Assembly (NCBI GenBank): GCA_029261435.1 | Contig: JAJDBI010000303.1 | Coordinates: forward strand, 1-20,034 | Source: Nitrospinaceae bacterium | GTDB taxonomy: Bacteria > Nitrospinota > Nitrospinia > Nitrospinales > VA-1 | Reading direction: 5' to 3' | Length of the DNA: 20,034 nucleotides | In this document: positions 1 to 7,679 of the stretch, piece by piece | How positions within the stretch are numbered: the stretch's first letter is position 1 | Layout: each line of letters starts with the position of its first letter | Notes under the pieces: generated by a model | What the model saw: the letters and a program-made list of their open reading frames with translations, nothing else | What the model was told of the DNA's origin: nothing | Databases searched by the model: none | Made by a program: the position numbers and the translations under genes

Positions 1-41
1 CGATAAAAGTACTGACGAAACCTGAAATACTTCTTATTACA

Positions 42-1037
42 ATGACCGATACCTTCAAGGCTGTAGTCGCGGGAACTGGTTCGTATTTACCAGAAAGAAT
101 CCTCACAAATAAAGACCTGGAAAAAACTCTGGACACGACCGACGTTTGGATTACTGAGCGTACAGGAATTAGTGAACGCCGGATTGCCGCTGAGAATGAG
201 TCTGCTTCAACGATGGCGGCCAAAGCGGGGAAACAAGCATTGGAAGCGGGTGGAATCAACGCGGATGATTTGGACTTGATCATTGTTTGTACTTCCAGCC
301 CTGATGTGTTATTCCCCTCCACAGCCTGCTTTGTACAAAATGAGTTGCAGGCTTTCAATTGCGCTGCTTATGATATTTCCGCTGTTTGTTCAGGGTTTGT
401 TTTTGGTCTTTCGGTAGCTGAACAATATTTGAAGAATGGTCGTTACGAAAATATTTTGCTCATTGGCAGTGAAGTGAACTCCAGAATTGTTGATTGGACA
501 GACCGATCGACCTGTATTCTCTTTGGTGATGGGGCAGGGGCACTGCTGCTGAAACGGGTAGAGCAGGAAAACCCTCAAGGTATTCTTTCTACGCATATTT
601 ATTCGGATGGACGTTTGTCGGATTTAATCTGCGTTCCGGGAGGAATTGGTAAAACAGGTGTTAATAAGCAGGATATCGATGACAAAAAATACTTCATCAA
701 AATGTCGGGCAATGCGACTTTCAAGGTAGCTGTTAAGAGAATGACAGATGTGATCCGCGAAGCGTTGGAACTTAATAGGTTGAGTATGGAAGAAGTGGGG
801 CTATTGGTTCCACATCAAGCCAATCAAAGAATCATCAGCGCAGTTGCCGAGAGATTGAAGTATCCAATGGAGAAAGTATTCATGAATATCCATAAATATG
901 GAAACACCTCTGGAGCTTCCATTCCGATTGGGCTCAACGAGGCGAAACGGAGTGGGCGTATTCAACCCGGAGACACTTCTGTGCTCGCTGCGGTTGGGGC
1001 CGGTTTGACCTGGGGATCGGCGGTGATCAAATGGTAA
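42..1037 (+). CDS. fabH: Beta-ketoacyl-ACP synthase III (FabH)
   Basis: This enzyme condenses acetyl-CoA (or another short acyl-CoA) with malonyl-ACP, the first elongation step of type II fatty acid synthesis in the cytosol. The 331-residue length is normal for the family. The catalytic triad is visible as Cys116 (AVCSG), His258 (VPHQANQR) and Asn288 (YGNTSGAS), and the N-terminus AVVAGTGSYLPER is typical. The reading frame stays open to the left window edge, but the ATG used here gives the usual family start; no clear Shine-Dalgarno precedes it. The stop overlaps the start of fabD by 7 bases, so translation is probably coupled. A plsX gene usually lies upstream in this arrangement, but only 41 bases are visible and they do not show it. 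Confidence 0.96.
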   Translation: MTDTFKAVVAGTGSYLPERILTNKDLEKTLDTTDVWITERTGISERRIAAENESASTMAAKAGKQALEAGGINADDLDLIIVCTSSPDVLFPSTACFVQNELQAFNCAAYDISAVCSGFVFGLSVAEQYLKNGRYENILLIGSEVNSRIVDWTDRSTCILFGDGAGALLLKRVEQENPQGILSTHIYSDGRLSDLICVPGGIGKTGVNKQDIDDKKYFIKMSGNATFKVAVKRMTDVIREALELNRLSMEEVGLLVPHQANQRIISAVAERLKYPMEKVFMNIHKYGNTSGASIPIGLNEAKRSGRIQPGDTSVLAAVGAGLTWGSAVIKW

Positions 1038-1972
1038 GAACTGCTTTTGTTTTTCCCGGTCAGGGTTCTCAGTTTGTGGGCATGGGCAAGGACTTTTATG
1101 ATCATGTGCCAGCGGCTCGAGAATTGATGGAAGAGGCCAACGATGTTTTAGGATATGACCTCGCAAATATTTGTTTTAATGGGCCCGAAGAAACTTTAAA
1201 GTTGACGGAAAACACTCAACCTGCATTGCTGGTGCACAGTACAATGGCCTTGAAAATATTAAGGGAAAATGGTATAGATTCGGTAGTCGCGGCGGGCCAT
1301 AGCCTGGGTGAATTTTCTGCTTTGGTTGCTGCAGGGGCTCTGCGCTTTAAAGATGCCGTACGGTTGGTTCGTTTACGGGGACAATTCATGCAGGAAGCAG
1401 TTCCGGTTGGGGTAGGGACAATGGCCGCTATTATTGGTTTGCCGATTGAGGCCCTTCAGGAAGTTTGCGATCAGGTTTCTAAAGAGTCCAGCATTGTTCA
1501 ACCTGCTAACTTAAACAGTCCGGTACAAACCGTTATTGCAGGCCATAAAGAGGCGGTTGAACAGGCCTCAGCAAAAGCTCTGGAAGCAGGAGCAAAGAAA
1601 GCAGTTCCTTTACCGGTGAGTGCGCCATTTCACAGTGCTCTTATGAAGCCGGCTGAAACCAAACTGCAAAAAGAATTGGAGCAGACTGAATTTTTCGACT
1701 TGTCCTTTCCTGTGATCACCAACATTGAGGCCAAACCCATCACAAAAGGGAGCGAGGCTAGATCAGCCCTTGTTAAGCAAGTTTGCTCTCCAGTGCGTTG
1801 GTCAGAAACAATGCAGGTGTTGACAGATCAGGGTATTCAGCAAGTGATTGAACTTGGGTCGGGAAAAGTATTGTCCGGTTTGATCAAAAGATTTAATAAA
1901 AACATAAACTGCTGTCAGGTTAGTGATCGCGAAAGTTTGTCAAATACCCTGACTGCATTAAACGGCAATTGA
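1031..1972 (+). CDS. fabD: Malonyl-CoA:ACP transacylase (FabD)
   Basis: FabD transfers malonyl groups from CoA to acyl carrier protein and supplies the extender unit for the FabH and FabF enzymes encoded on either side. The protein has 313 residues, the usual size. Visible motifs are the oxyanion-hole segment GQGSQ (residues 10-14), the nucleophile elbow GHSLGE with Ser91, the conserved Arg116 that binds the malonyl carboxylate, and catalytic His201 in APFHS. The start codon lies inside the end of fabH, which suggests translational coupling within the fab operon. I see no truncation or missing key residue. Confidence 0.96.
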   Translation: MVRTAFVFPGQGSQFVGMGKDFYDHVPAARELMEEANDVLGYDLANICFNGPEETLKLTENTQPALLVHSTMALKILRENGIDSVVAAGHSLGEFSALVAAGALRFKDAVRLVRLRGQFMQEAVPVGVGTMAAIIGLPIEALQEVCDQVSKESSIVQPANLNSPVQTVIAGHKEAVEQASAKALEAGAKKAVPLPVSAPFHSALMKPAETKLQKELEQTEFFDLSFPVITNIEAKPITKGSEARSALVKQVCSPVRWSETMQVLTDQGIQQVIELGSGKVLSGLIKRFNKNINCCQVSDRESLSNTLTALNGN

Positions 1973-1997
1973 CTCAATAGTTGAAACAGGATTTTTA

Positions 1998-2738
1998 ATG
2001 GAACTTAAAGATAAGGTAGCTTTGGTCACTGGTGGGGCTCAGGGAATTGGTAGAACTATCAGTGAAGAGCTGACTCGAGCTGGAGCTCATGTTGTACTGG
2101 GAGATGTCAACCTGGAAGGAGCTCAGGCGACAGCGGAAGCCATAAATAATAGTGGTGGCTCTGCATCTGCTGTTAAGATTGATGTTTCAAACTCCACTGA
2201 AGTGCGCGAGGTTTTTGATTTCATCTTAAAAGATAAAAAACCAGTGGATATCGTGGTCAATAACGCTGGCATCACCCGTGATGGTTTGATGGTGCGGATG
2301 AAGGAAAGTGATTGGGATTTGGTTCTCGATATCAATCTTAAGGGAAGCTTTCTTTGTAGCCAACAGGCGGCAAAGCAGATGATGAAACAAAAAAGTGGGA
2401 CGATTGTCAATATTGCTTCTATCGTTGGAGTGATGGGGAATTTTGGTCAGGCAAATTACTCAGCATCGAAAGCTGGAGTGATAGGCTTGACAAAAACTCT
2501 GGCACGGGAAGTTGCCTCCAGAGGGATTAGAGTAAATGCAATTGCACCCGGTTTTATCGATACAGAGATGACGCGGGTTTTGGATGAAGAAGTGCGTCAG
2601 AAATTGATAGAGCAGATTCCACTTGCAAGACTGGGGCTGCCTGAAGATGTTGCGCGTTGTGTTAATTTTTTGGTCTCTGACAAGTCCAGTTATATAACCG
2701 GGCAGGTCATTAATTTAAACGGTGGTATGTTGATGTGA
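1998..2738 (+). CDS. fabG: 3-oxoacyl-ACP reductase (FabG)
   Basis: FabG is the NADPH-dependent reductase of 3-ketoacyl-ACP in the elongation cycle. The 246-residue chain is a classical short-chain dehydrogenase: TGGAQGIGR (11-19) binds the cofactor, NNAG (88-91) is the structural motif, and Ser141, Tyr154 and Lys158 (YSASK) form the catalytic set. The ending INLNGGMLM is the typical FabG C-terminus. An AGGA ribosome site at 1988-1991 sits 6 bases before the ATG. Position between fabD and acpP makes the assignment to fatty acid synthesis secure, whereas an isolated SDR would be ambiguous. Confidence 0.95.
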   Translation: MELKDKVALVTGGAQGIGRTISEELTRAGAHVVLGDVNLEGAQATAEAINNSGGSASAVKIDVSNSTEVREVFDFILKDKKPVDIVVNNAGITRDGLMVRMKESDWDLVLDINLKGSFLCSQQAAKQMMKQKSGTIVNIASIVGVMGNFGQANYSASKAGVIGLTKTLAREVASRGIRVNAIAPGFIDTEMTRVLDEEVRQKLIEQIPLARLGLPEDVARCVNFLVSDKSSYITGQVINLNGGMLM

Positions 2739-2745
2739 TTACAAC

Positions 2746-2751
2746 AAGGAG
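2746..2751 (+). promoter_or_regulatory. Strong ribosome binding site for acpP
   Basis: AAGGAG lies 11 bases before the acpP ATG. It is the best Shine-Dalgarno sequence inside the fab operon, which fits the need to make acyl carrier protein in large excess over the enzymes encoded by the same message. Confidence 0.7.
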
Positions 2752-2762
2752 TTTTAAAAATT

Positions 2763-2996
2763 ATGTCAGTTGAAGATAAAGTTAAAGAAATAATTGTTGA
2801 TCAGTTGGGTGTTGATGAAAAGCAGGTAACAGCAGAAGCGTCTTTTATTGATGATCTGGGTGCTGATTCTCTGGATACAGTAGAATTGGTGATGGCTCTT
2901 GAAGAGGAATTTGATATTGAGATTCCAGATGAAGAAGCTGAGAAAATTGCCACAGTTCAAGATGCTACAAGTTATATAACCAGCAGAACTAACTGA
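2763..2996 (+). CDS. acpP: Acyl carrier protein
   Basis: This small acidic protein of 77 residues carries the growing acyl chain on a 4'-phosphopantetheine arm. The attachment site is Ser36 in the canonical DDLGADSLDTVELVM segment, and the length and acidic helix II and III sequences match housekeeping AcpP. It sits between fabG and fabF, as in most bacteria with a clustered fatty acid pathway. It has its own strong ribosome binding site. No second carrier protein is seen in the window. Confidence 0.98.
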   Translation: MSVEDKVKEIIVDQLGVDEKQVTAEASFIDDLGADSLDTVELVMALEEEFDIEIPDEEAEKIATVQDATSYITSRTN

Positions 2997-3025
2997 TCGG
3001 TCATCTTAATCCCCAGGGTGCATGT

Positions 3026-4267
3026 ATGAAAAGACGCGTTGTCGTTACTGGATTGGGGATCGTTTCGCCTTTGGGACTTGGGGTGGATGAAAACGAAACG
3101 GCTTTGTTTGAAGGCCGTTCAGGTGTTGATTATATTAAAACCTTCACTCCTGAAGAAAACTTTCCTGTTAAAATCGCCGGTGAAGTCCGGGGGTTTGATC
3201 CAGCTGACTATATAGACCATAAAGAAATAAAGAAGATGGATCGCTTTATCCATTATGCCGTAGCTTGTAGCAAAATGGCTTTGGATGACTCCGGGATCGA
3301 AATCAATGAGCAGAACGCAGAGCGAGTCGGCGTTATTGTTGGGGTCGGTTTATGTGGACTGCCTGCTCTTGAAAAGTATCACGATGTTCTGAATGAAAAG
3401 GGCGTGAAAAAAATCACTCCTTTTTTTATTCCCATGTTGATTGCCAATCTTGCCTCGGGTCAGGTTTCAATTACTATGGGTGCTAAGGGTCCCAATTCGT
3501 GTGTAGTCACAGCCTGTGCTACGGGCACACATTCAATTGGAGAGGCCGCAAGACTAATTCAGTATGGCGATGCTGATGCCATGTTTGCCGGTGGCACAGA
3601 GTCTGTCATCACTCCACTTTGTGTTGGAGGTTTCCATGCTGCCAAGGCCTTATCAACTCGCAATGACGATCCTCAGGGGGCCAGTCGCCCCTTTAATAAG
3701 GACCGCGATGGTTTTGTCATTGGTGAGGGATGCGGTGTCGTTATGCTTGAAGAGTTGGAAATTGCTAAAAAACGTGGTGCAAAAATTTATGGTGAAGTTA
3801 TTGGTTATGGTCTCAATGGCGATGCCTACCACATCACTGCAACCGCTCCAAACGGAGAGGGGGCCGCACGTTGCATGAACCTTGCTCTTAACAACGCAGG
3901 TATCAACAAAGAGGATGTGGATTATATTAATGCACATGGAACGTCTACCGGAGCTGATGCAACGGAAACACAAGCTATCAAAACCGCATTTGGCGATCAT
4001 GCTTATAAACTAGCTGTCAGTTCCACTAAATCTATGACTGGACATTTACTGGGAGCAGCAGGGGGTGTCGAAGCAATTTTTTCCCTTCTTGCGATGCAAA
4101 AAGGGGTGATCCCACCTACTATCAATTACAACACTCCTGATCCAGAATGTGATTTGGATTATGTGCCTAATGTAGCTCGTGAAAAAAAATTGAATGTGTG
4201 TGTTTCTAATTCATTTGGTTTTGGTGGAACAAACGGGGTCCTTATTTTTAAGAAATTTTTGAGTTAA
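3026..4267 (+). CDS. fabF: Beta-ketoacyl-ACP synthase II (FabF)
   Basis: FabF performs the decarboxylative condensation of acyl-ACP with malonyl-ACP in later elongation rounds. The protein has 413 residues, as expected. The Cys-His-His active site is complete: Cys164 in TACATGTHS, His304 in NAHGTSTG and His340 in GHLLGAAGG; the glycine-rich ending SNSFGFGGTN is also present. A weak AGGG site precedes the ATG. The start at MKRRVVVTGLG is typical of the family. FabF rather than FabB is favoured by the operon position after acpP and by overall motif wording. Confidence 0.96.
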   Translation: MKRRVVVTGLGIVSPLGLGVDENETALFEGRSGVDYIKTFTPEENFPVKIAGEVRGFDPADYIDHKEIKKMDRFIHYAVACSKMALDDSGIEINEQNAERVGVIVGVGLCGLPALEKYHDVLNEKGVKKITPFFIPMLIANLASGQVSITMGAKGPNSCVVTACATGTHSIGEAARLIQYGDADAMFAGGTESVITPLCVGGFHAAKALSTRNDDPQGASRPFNKDRDGFVIGEGCGVVMLEELEIAKKRGAKIYGEVIGYGLNGDAYHITATAPNGEGAARCMNLALNNAGINKEDVDYINAHGTSTGADATETQAIKTAFGDHAYKLAVSSTKSMTGHLLGAAGGVEAIFSLLAMQKGVIPPTINYNTPDPECDLDYVPNVAREKKLNVCVSNSFGFGGTNGVLIFKKFLS

Positions 4268-4275
4268 TTTACACC

Positions 4276-5004
4276 ATGATCGAAGTCTCTTCTGATCGTA
4301 CTGATGAAGTTGTTCCTCTTCAACAAACCCTAGGGTATACATTCTCCGATATAAGGCTCCTCAATAAGGCTCTGACTCATAAATCCTATGTGAATGAAAG
4401 AAGCGAATCTCTCAAGCATAATGAACGGTTTGAATTTTTAGGTGACTCTGTTCTTGATGTTCTAGTCAGTGATTATCTCGTTTGCGAGTTTAGTGATTAT
4501 GCCGAAGGGACCTTGTCCAAGATTCGTGCGGCAGTGGTCAACGAAACTTGTTTGGCTGACCTTGCCCGGAAAATAGAATTGGGGAAATACCTGCTTCTAG
4601 GGAAAGGCGAGGATTTATCAGGAGGTAGGGACAAATCTTCAATCCTTGCAGATGCTTTTGAGGCTGTTGCCGGGGCTTTGTTCAGAGATGGTGGTTTGGA
4701 ATCGGCCTCCAAGGTTTTTCTGCCATTATTGAAAGACGAGATATCAAATTTTTCGCACTCCTGGGATTTTAGAGATTTTAAAAGTGAACTTCAGGAATAC
4801 ACACAAAATAAATGGGTCTGTACCCCGACTTATAAGGTGGTTAACGAACTGGGTCCAGATCATGCCAAGAAATTTGAAGTCACCGTAACAATTAAGAATC
4901 AAGTTAAAGGGCAAGGATTAGGCAGAAGTAAAAAGGAGGCAGAACAAGGGGCGGCTAAAATGGCTATGGAGAAATTTTCGGAAACACCCAAAGACCGAAA
5001 ATGA
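4276..5004 (+). CDS. rnc: Ribonuclease III
   Basis: RNase III cleaves double-stranded RNA during rRNA processing and mRNA turnover. The 242-residue chain has the catalytic domain at about residues 12-160, with the signature NERFEFLGDS supplying Glu50, Glu53 and Asp57, and Asp126 and Glu129 in ILADAFEAVAG. A double-stranded RNA-binding domain follows at about 168-235, ending with GRSKKEAEQGAAKMA. The gene begins 8 bases after fabF with no good ribosome site of its own, so it is probably read through from the fab operon. The fabF-rnc linkage is common in bacteria. A terminator-like hairpin overlaps its stop codon. Confidence 0.95.
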   Translation: MIEVSSDRTDEVVPLQQTLGYTFSDIRLLNKALTHKSYVNERSESLKHNERFEFLGDSVLDVLVSDYLVCEFSDYAEGTLSKIRAAVVNETCLADLARKIELGKYLLLGKGEDLSGGRDKSSILADAFEAVAGALFRDGGLESASKVFLPLLKDEISNFSHSWDFRDFKSELQEYTQNKWVCTPTYKVVNELGPDHAKKFEVTVTIKNQVKGQGLGRSKKEAEQGAAKMAMEKFSETPKDRK

Positions 5005-5025
5005 ATTTCGGTAGGGTATTTTTTT
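4986..5025 (+). terminator. Likely intrinsic terminator of the fab-rnc operon
   Basis: A two-part hairpin overlaps the end of rnc. The inner stem is CCGAAA (4995-5000) with TTTCGG (5006-5011) around a 5-base loop; an outer ACCC (4986-4989) can pair with GGGT (5014-5017). A run of seven T residues follows at 5019-5025. Stem plus T-run in this order on the plus strand is the form of a Rho-independent terminator. The inner stem is only 6 bp, so efficiency is uncertain. Confidence 0.55.
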
Positions 5026-5099
5026 ATAAACTGGAATATTTTTAGTAGAATTATTTTAATTGAAACGGTACTCAAACTGCCCTCTACTTATTCTGGAAC

Positions 5100-5507
5100 A
5101 TGCTGGAAGAATGGATTTTAAAGAAGAAAGAAATTGAGTCCTCTAAAGATAAATTGAAGGGGGTAGATCTCTGTAGCGCCAAATTGATGGGTGCCAGACT
5201 TGACGGGGCAGATCTATCCCAAGCGGATTTATCTGCTGCTTATCTGATCAAGGCGGATCTCAGTAAGGCAATTCTGATCGAGGCCGATTTGACGGGTGCA
5301 ATTTTAAGCGAGGCCAATCTTTCAGGTGCTGACTTGGAGGGGGCTGAACTTATGGATGCCTATTTACATGGCGCAAATCTGAAGGATGCTGTAAATTTGA
5401 CCTGCGACCAAATAGAATTGTCCAATTTTGACAAGCAGACAGTTTTCCCTGACTACATTGATATTAGTTGGACTGAGAGCGGACATTGTGAGTGTCATGA
5501 AAAATAA
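5100..5507 (+). CDS. Pentapeptide-repeat protein
   Basis: The protein has 135 residues and consists mostly of A(D/N)LXX repeats from about residue 20 to 98, roughly sixteen pentapeptides, enough for about four coils of a right-handed quadrilateral beta helix. A short charged N-terminal helix precedes the repeats, and a C-terminal cap of about 35 residues follows with the common ending pattern ending in VFPDYI. There is no signal peptide, so it is probably cytosolic. The molecular role cannot be told: some family members mimic DNA and protect gyrase, most have no known function. The tail carries CECHEK, a small Cys/His cluster. The ATG has no strong ribosome site. Confidence 0.85.
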   Translation: MLEEWILKKKEIESSKDKLKGVDLCSAKLMGARLDGADLSQADLSAAYLIKADLSKAILIEADLTGAILSEANLSGADLEGAELMDAYLHGANLKDAVNLTCDQIELSNFDKQTVFPDYIDISWTESGHCECHEK

Positions 5508-5531
5508 AATCATTCACAACAAGCACATCTA

Positions 5532-5732
5532 ATGATTAACAAAAAATTGCCCTATGAAAGAGACCCCATTCCGCAAGACAAGGAACCTCCACGTTTTGAG
5601 CCGGAAACAATCGGATCAAAAGTTGTATTTGGGTTCAGCATGGCGTTGGGAGGTTTTTTTCTGATTCTTGTCTTAATAGGTGTATGGCAATCTCTAATTC
5701 AGTTTTTCAATTATCTGTCTGGGTTGTTTTAA
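5532..5732 (+). CDS. Small single-pass membrane protein, unknown function
   Basis: This 66-residue protein has a polar, proline-rich N-terminal half (about residues 1-28, with many charged residues) and one clear hydrophobic segment at about 31-55, ending in a short aromatic tail. It would be an inner-membrane protein with a short soluble N-terminus. It starts 24 bases after the pentapeptide gene and ends 26 bases before the preferred GTG start of the radical SAM gene, so the three are likely cotranscribed. I do not recognise the family. Confidence 0.65.
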   Translation: MINKKLPYERDPIPQDKEPPRFEPETIGSKVVFGFSMALGGFFLILVLIGVWQSLIQFFNYLSGLF

Positions 5733-5758
5733 TCTTTTTATATATAGAATATTCTCCT

Positions 5759-6778
5759 GTGAAAAAGAAAAAACATTTGATCATTCCGGTTTTTGTCTCG
5801 CATGAGGGTTGCCCCTACCGTTGCTCATTTTGTAACCAGACTAAAATAACAGGCACAGAAAAAAAGACCGATAAAAAGATGTTGAAAGAAACTCTTCGCA
5901 CTCATTTGAAAATTTTTGATTTTGAGAAACTTCCCGAGAAAAGGGAATTGGCTTTTTTTGGTGGAAGCTTCACCGGTATTCCACTTGAGCGCCAGAAATA
6001 TTTGTTGTCTGCAGTGAAGCCATGGGTTTTATCAGGAGAAATTCAATCCATCAGGGTTTCAACCCACGCTTTGTTCATTGATGACAACAGGCTTTCACTA
6101 CTGAGAGAAAATCATGTTGAAACGGTGGAGCTGGGAATCCAATCCACAGATGATGAAGTATTAAAATTAGCAGGGCGTGAATGCCCGTTCGATGTGATTC
6201 AATCTGCTGTTACTAGGATTCACGCGAAGAAGTTTCGTTTGGGTTTGCAATTAATGCCAGGTCTTCCCGGTGATGACGAACAAAAATTTCAAAAATCTGT
6301 GGATAATGTTATAAGCCTTAAACCAGATTTCGTTAGAATTTATCCTACGCTGGTTATTAAGAATACGGGATTATTCGATATGTATCAGCAGGGAACTTAT
6401 ACTCCCTGGAACTTGGAAAGAATGATAGTGGCGGTCAAAGAAGCTGTTGTCAAGTTTGAACAGGCCGGTATCAAGGTCATAAGAGTGGGTTTGCATCCGG
6501 ACCCATCTTTAATGGAGAATTATGTTGCTGGACCTTTTCATCCGTCATTACGTTATCTTATAGACAGTCGTATTGTGAGAGAGCGAATGATAAAGATGCT
6601 CCGGTCATTGAAACAGGTACCTTTGTCGGTTACTTTCAGAGTGCCATCCAGAAGAGTTTCTCTTTACCTTGGGCATAAGAAAGAGAATCTTTCTATCATT
6701 AAAAATATTTTTGGTTTAGATTCCATTAGTTTGCAACAGGATGCCATAAACGATCATCTGGAGCTTGTTGCTTCATAA
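5759..6778 (+). CDS. Radical SAM protein, Elp3-like group
   Basis: The protein carries a CxxxCxxC iron-sulfur motif in HEGCPYRCSFCNQ (Cys18, Cys22 and Cys25 from the GTG start), the SAM-binding FFGGSFTG segment (about 67-73), and the LQLMPGLPGD and RIYPTLVIKNT segments typical of the Elp3-like radical SAM group found next to rnc in many anaerobes and deltaproteobacteria. It would use an Fe4S4 cluster to make a 5'-deoxyadenosyl radical; the substrate is not known, although tRNA modification is plausible by relation to Elp3. No acetyltransferase domain follows. An ATG at 5684 would add 25 hydrophobic residues and overlap the previous gene by 49 bases; the GTG at 5759 gives the usual family start MKKKKHLIIPVF and is preferred (339 residues). 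Confidence 0.85.
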   Translation: MKKKKHLIIPVFVSHEGCPYRCSFCNQTKITGTEKKTDKKMLKETLRTHLKIFDFEKLPEKRELAFFGGSFTGIPLERQKYLLSAVKPWVLSGEIQSIRVSTHALFIDDNRLSLLRENHVETVELGIQSTDDEVLKLAGRECPFDVIQSAVTRIHAKKFRLGLQLMPGLPGDDEQKFQKSVDNVISLKPDFVRIYPTLVIKNTGLFDMYQQGTYTPWNLERMIVAVKEAVVKFEQAGIKVIRVGLHPDPSLMENYVAGPFHPSLRYLIDSRIVRERMIKMLRSLKQVPLSVTFRVPSRRVSLYLGHKKENLSIIKNIFGLDSISLQQDAINDHLELVAS

Positions 6779-6798
6779 GTTTGATTATTAGTTTTCAC

Positions 6799-6805
6799 AA
6801 AGGAG
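6799..6805 (+). promoter_or_regulatory. Ribosome binding site that fixes the GTG start of the ABM gene
   Basis: AAAGGAG lies 6 bases before GTG 6812. An ATG two bases earlier (6810) is out of frame, so this site decides that the gene starts with GTG. Confidence 0.75.
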
Positions 6806-6811
6806 AAAGAT

Positions 6812-7096
6812 GTGGTCACGATAGGAATGAATTATAAAATGATACCGGGAAAAGAAAAAGTTTTTGAAGATGCCTTTGAAGCGGTTATTAAAGTGATGAA
6901 TGAGATGGAGGGGCATTCAAAATCGTTTTTATATAAAGATGTGAACGATGCTCAGTCGTATCTGATTGCTTCAGAGTGGAACTCGGAAGATGCCTTCAAT
7001 GAGTTTATCCAGTCTGATAAGTTTAAAAATGTAGTGAACTGGGGTAAGGAAAATATTCTTGCGGGTCGTCCTTCCCACACTGTTTACAAACATTAA
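6812..7096 (+). CDS. ABM-fold (antibiotic biosynthesis monooxygenase) protein
   Basis: This 94-residue protein has the pattern of the dimeric alpha-beta barrel ABM superfamily: an N-terminal strand (VTIGMNYKMIPGKE), a helix, a strand with a conserved YLIASEW segment (about residues 50-56), a second helix and a closing strand. Family members include heme-degrading IsdG/HmoB enzymes, quinol monooxygenases and many proteins of unknown role. I cannot see the Asn/His/Trp set that would prove heme degradation, so the substrate is left open. The strong ribosome site gives a GTG start. It lies 33 bases after the radical SAM gene and converges on the next minus-strand gene with a 6-base gap. Confidence 0.75.
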   Translation: MVTIGMNYKMIPGKEKVFEDAFEAVIKVMNEMEGHSKSFLYKDVNDAQSYLIASEWNSEDAFNEFIQSDKFKNVVNWGKENILAGRPSHTVYKH

Positions 7097-7102
7097 GATT
7101 TT

Positions 7103-7318
7103 TTATGCGGGGTCCTGTTTGGGCGTATGCTCATAGTATCCATCCCGAACGGCCCTTTGAATCTTTTTGTAGAACAATTCGGTGTCATGAGGTAGTTCAC
7201 CAGGTATACGCCAACGAACCTTGACGATCTTTCCCGCTGGATGCTCTATGATTGAGGTGATTTCTCCAGTATTTCTGGAGAATGGTTCATACAGGTTATC
7301 GCCTTCTCTTAGTTTCAT
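7103..7318 (-). CDS. Small hypothetical protein
   Basis: This 71-residue open frame on the minus strand encodes a soluble, mixed-charge protein with beta-rich wording in its middle (GEITSIIEHPAGKIVKVRW, then PGELPHDTELF). The phrase GxIxxI...KVRW is reminiscent of small SH3-like barrels, but this is only an impression. No strong ribosome site precedes the ATG. It is accepted because no plus-strand gene overlaps it, the spacing to both neighbours is tight, and the residue composition is protein-like. I do not recognise the family. Confidence 0.55.
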   Translation of the reverse strand: MKLREGDNLYEPFSRNTGEITSIIEHPAGKIVKVRWRIPGELPHDTELFYKKIQRAVRDGYYEHTPKQDPA

Positions 7319-7413
7319 GTTTACGGTTTGGTTAAGGATTTCCTCATTATACTGTTTAATGTCTTGGTAATAAATTATTTTATAGGTACGGCCTAAACAA
7401 AAGTCTCTTAGCT

Positions 7414-7417
7414 GGAG
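7414..7417 (+). promoter_or_regulatory. Ribosome binding site of the lipoyl-like gene
   Basis: GGAG lies 8 bases before the ATG at 7426, good support for translation of this small stand-alone gene. Confidence 0.6.
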
Positions 7418-7425
7418 AAAACATT

Positions 7426-7671
7426 ATGGAAGATTATATTGTCATGGCCGCCATGTACCCCACAATGACTTCAGGTAAGGTGGATAAGTACTTGGTCCGA
7501 AAGGGAGATAAAGTAGCTCCCGGCACCGCCGTGGCTGAAATTATTTCTGAGGGTTATTTTACTTTGTTGTCGGAAGTAGAAGGAAGAGTGAGCGAATTTT
7601 ATGTTATGGAAGGGGATTATGTTGAGGTGGATACGGCTCTAATAGAAGTGGAGTTAGCTAAGGAGGAGTGA
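7426..7671 (+). CDS. Stand-alone lipoyl/biotinyl-like domain lacking the modified lysine
   Basis: The 81-residue protein is a single flattened beta-barrel hammerhead of the biotinyl/lipoyl family. The first half (PTMTSGKVDKYLVRKGDKV, residues 12-30, then AEI) reads like the N-terminal lipoyl domain of pyruvate dehydrogenase E2, and the second half (EGRVSEFYVMEGDYVEVDTALIEV) fits the pseudo-symmetric repeat. At the hairpin where E2 has TDK, this protein has SEG: Gly43 takes the place of the lipoyl-lysine. It therefore cannot be lipoylated in the usual way. It stands alone between a small minus-strand gene and mgtE and has its own ribosome site, with no dehydrogenase or carboxylase gene nearby. 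Function unknown; a structural or regulatory role is possible. Confidence 0.8.
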   Translation: MEDYIVMAAMYPTMTSGKVDKYLVRKGDKVAPGTAVAEIISEGYFTLLSEVEGRVSEFYVMEGDYVEVDTALIEVELAKEE

Positions 7672-7679
7672 CCCTCTAT

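Noticed and set aside
1..41. The end of an upstream plsX gene
   Set aside because: Stops at 4-6 and 23-25 occur in two frames and the third is open into fabH, but 41 bases are too few to recognise any protein.
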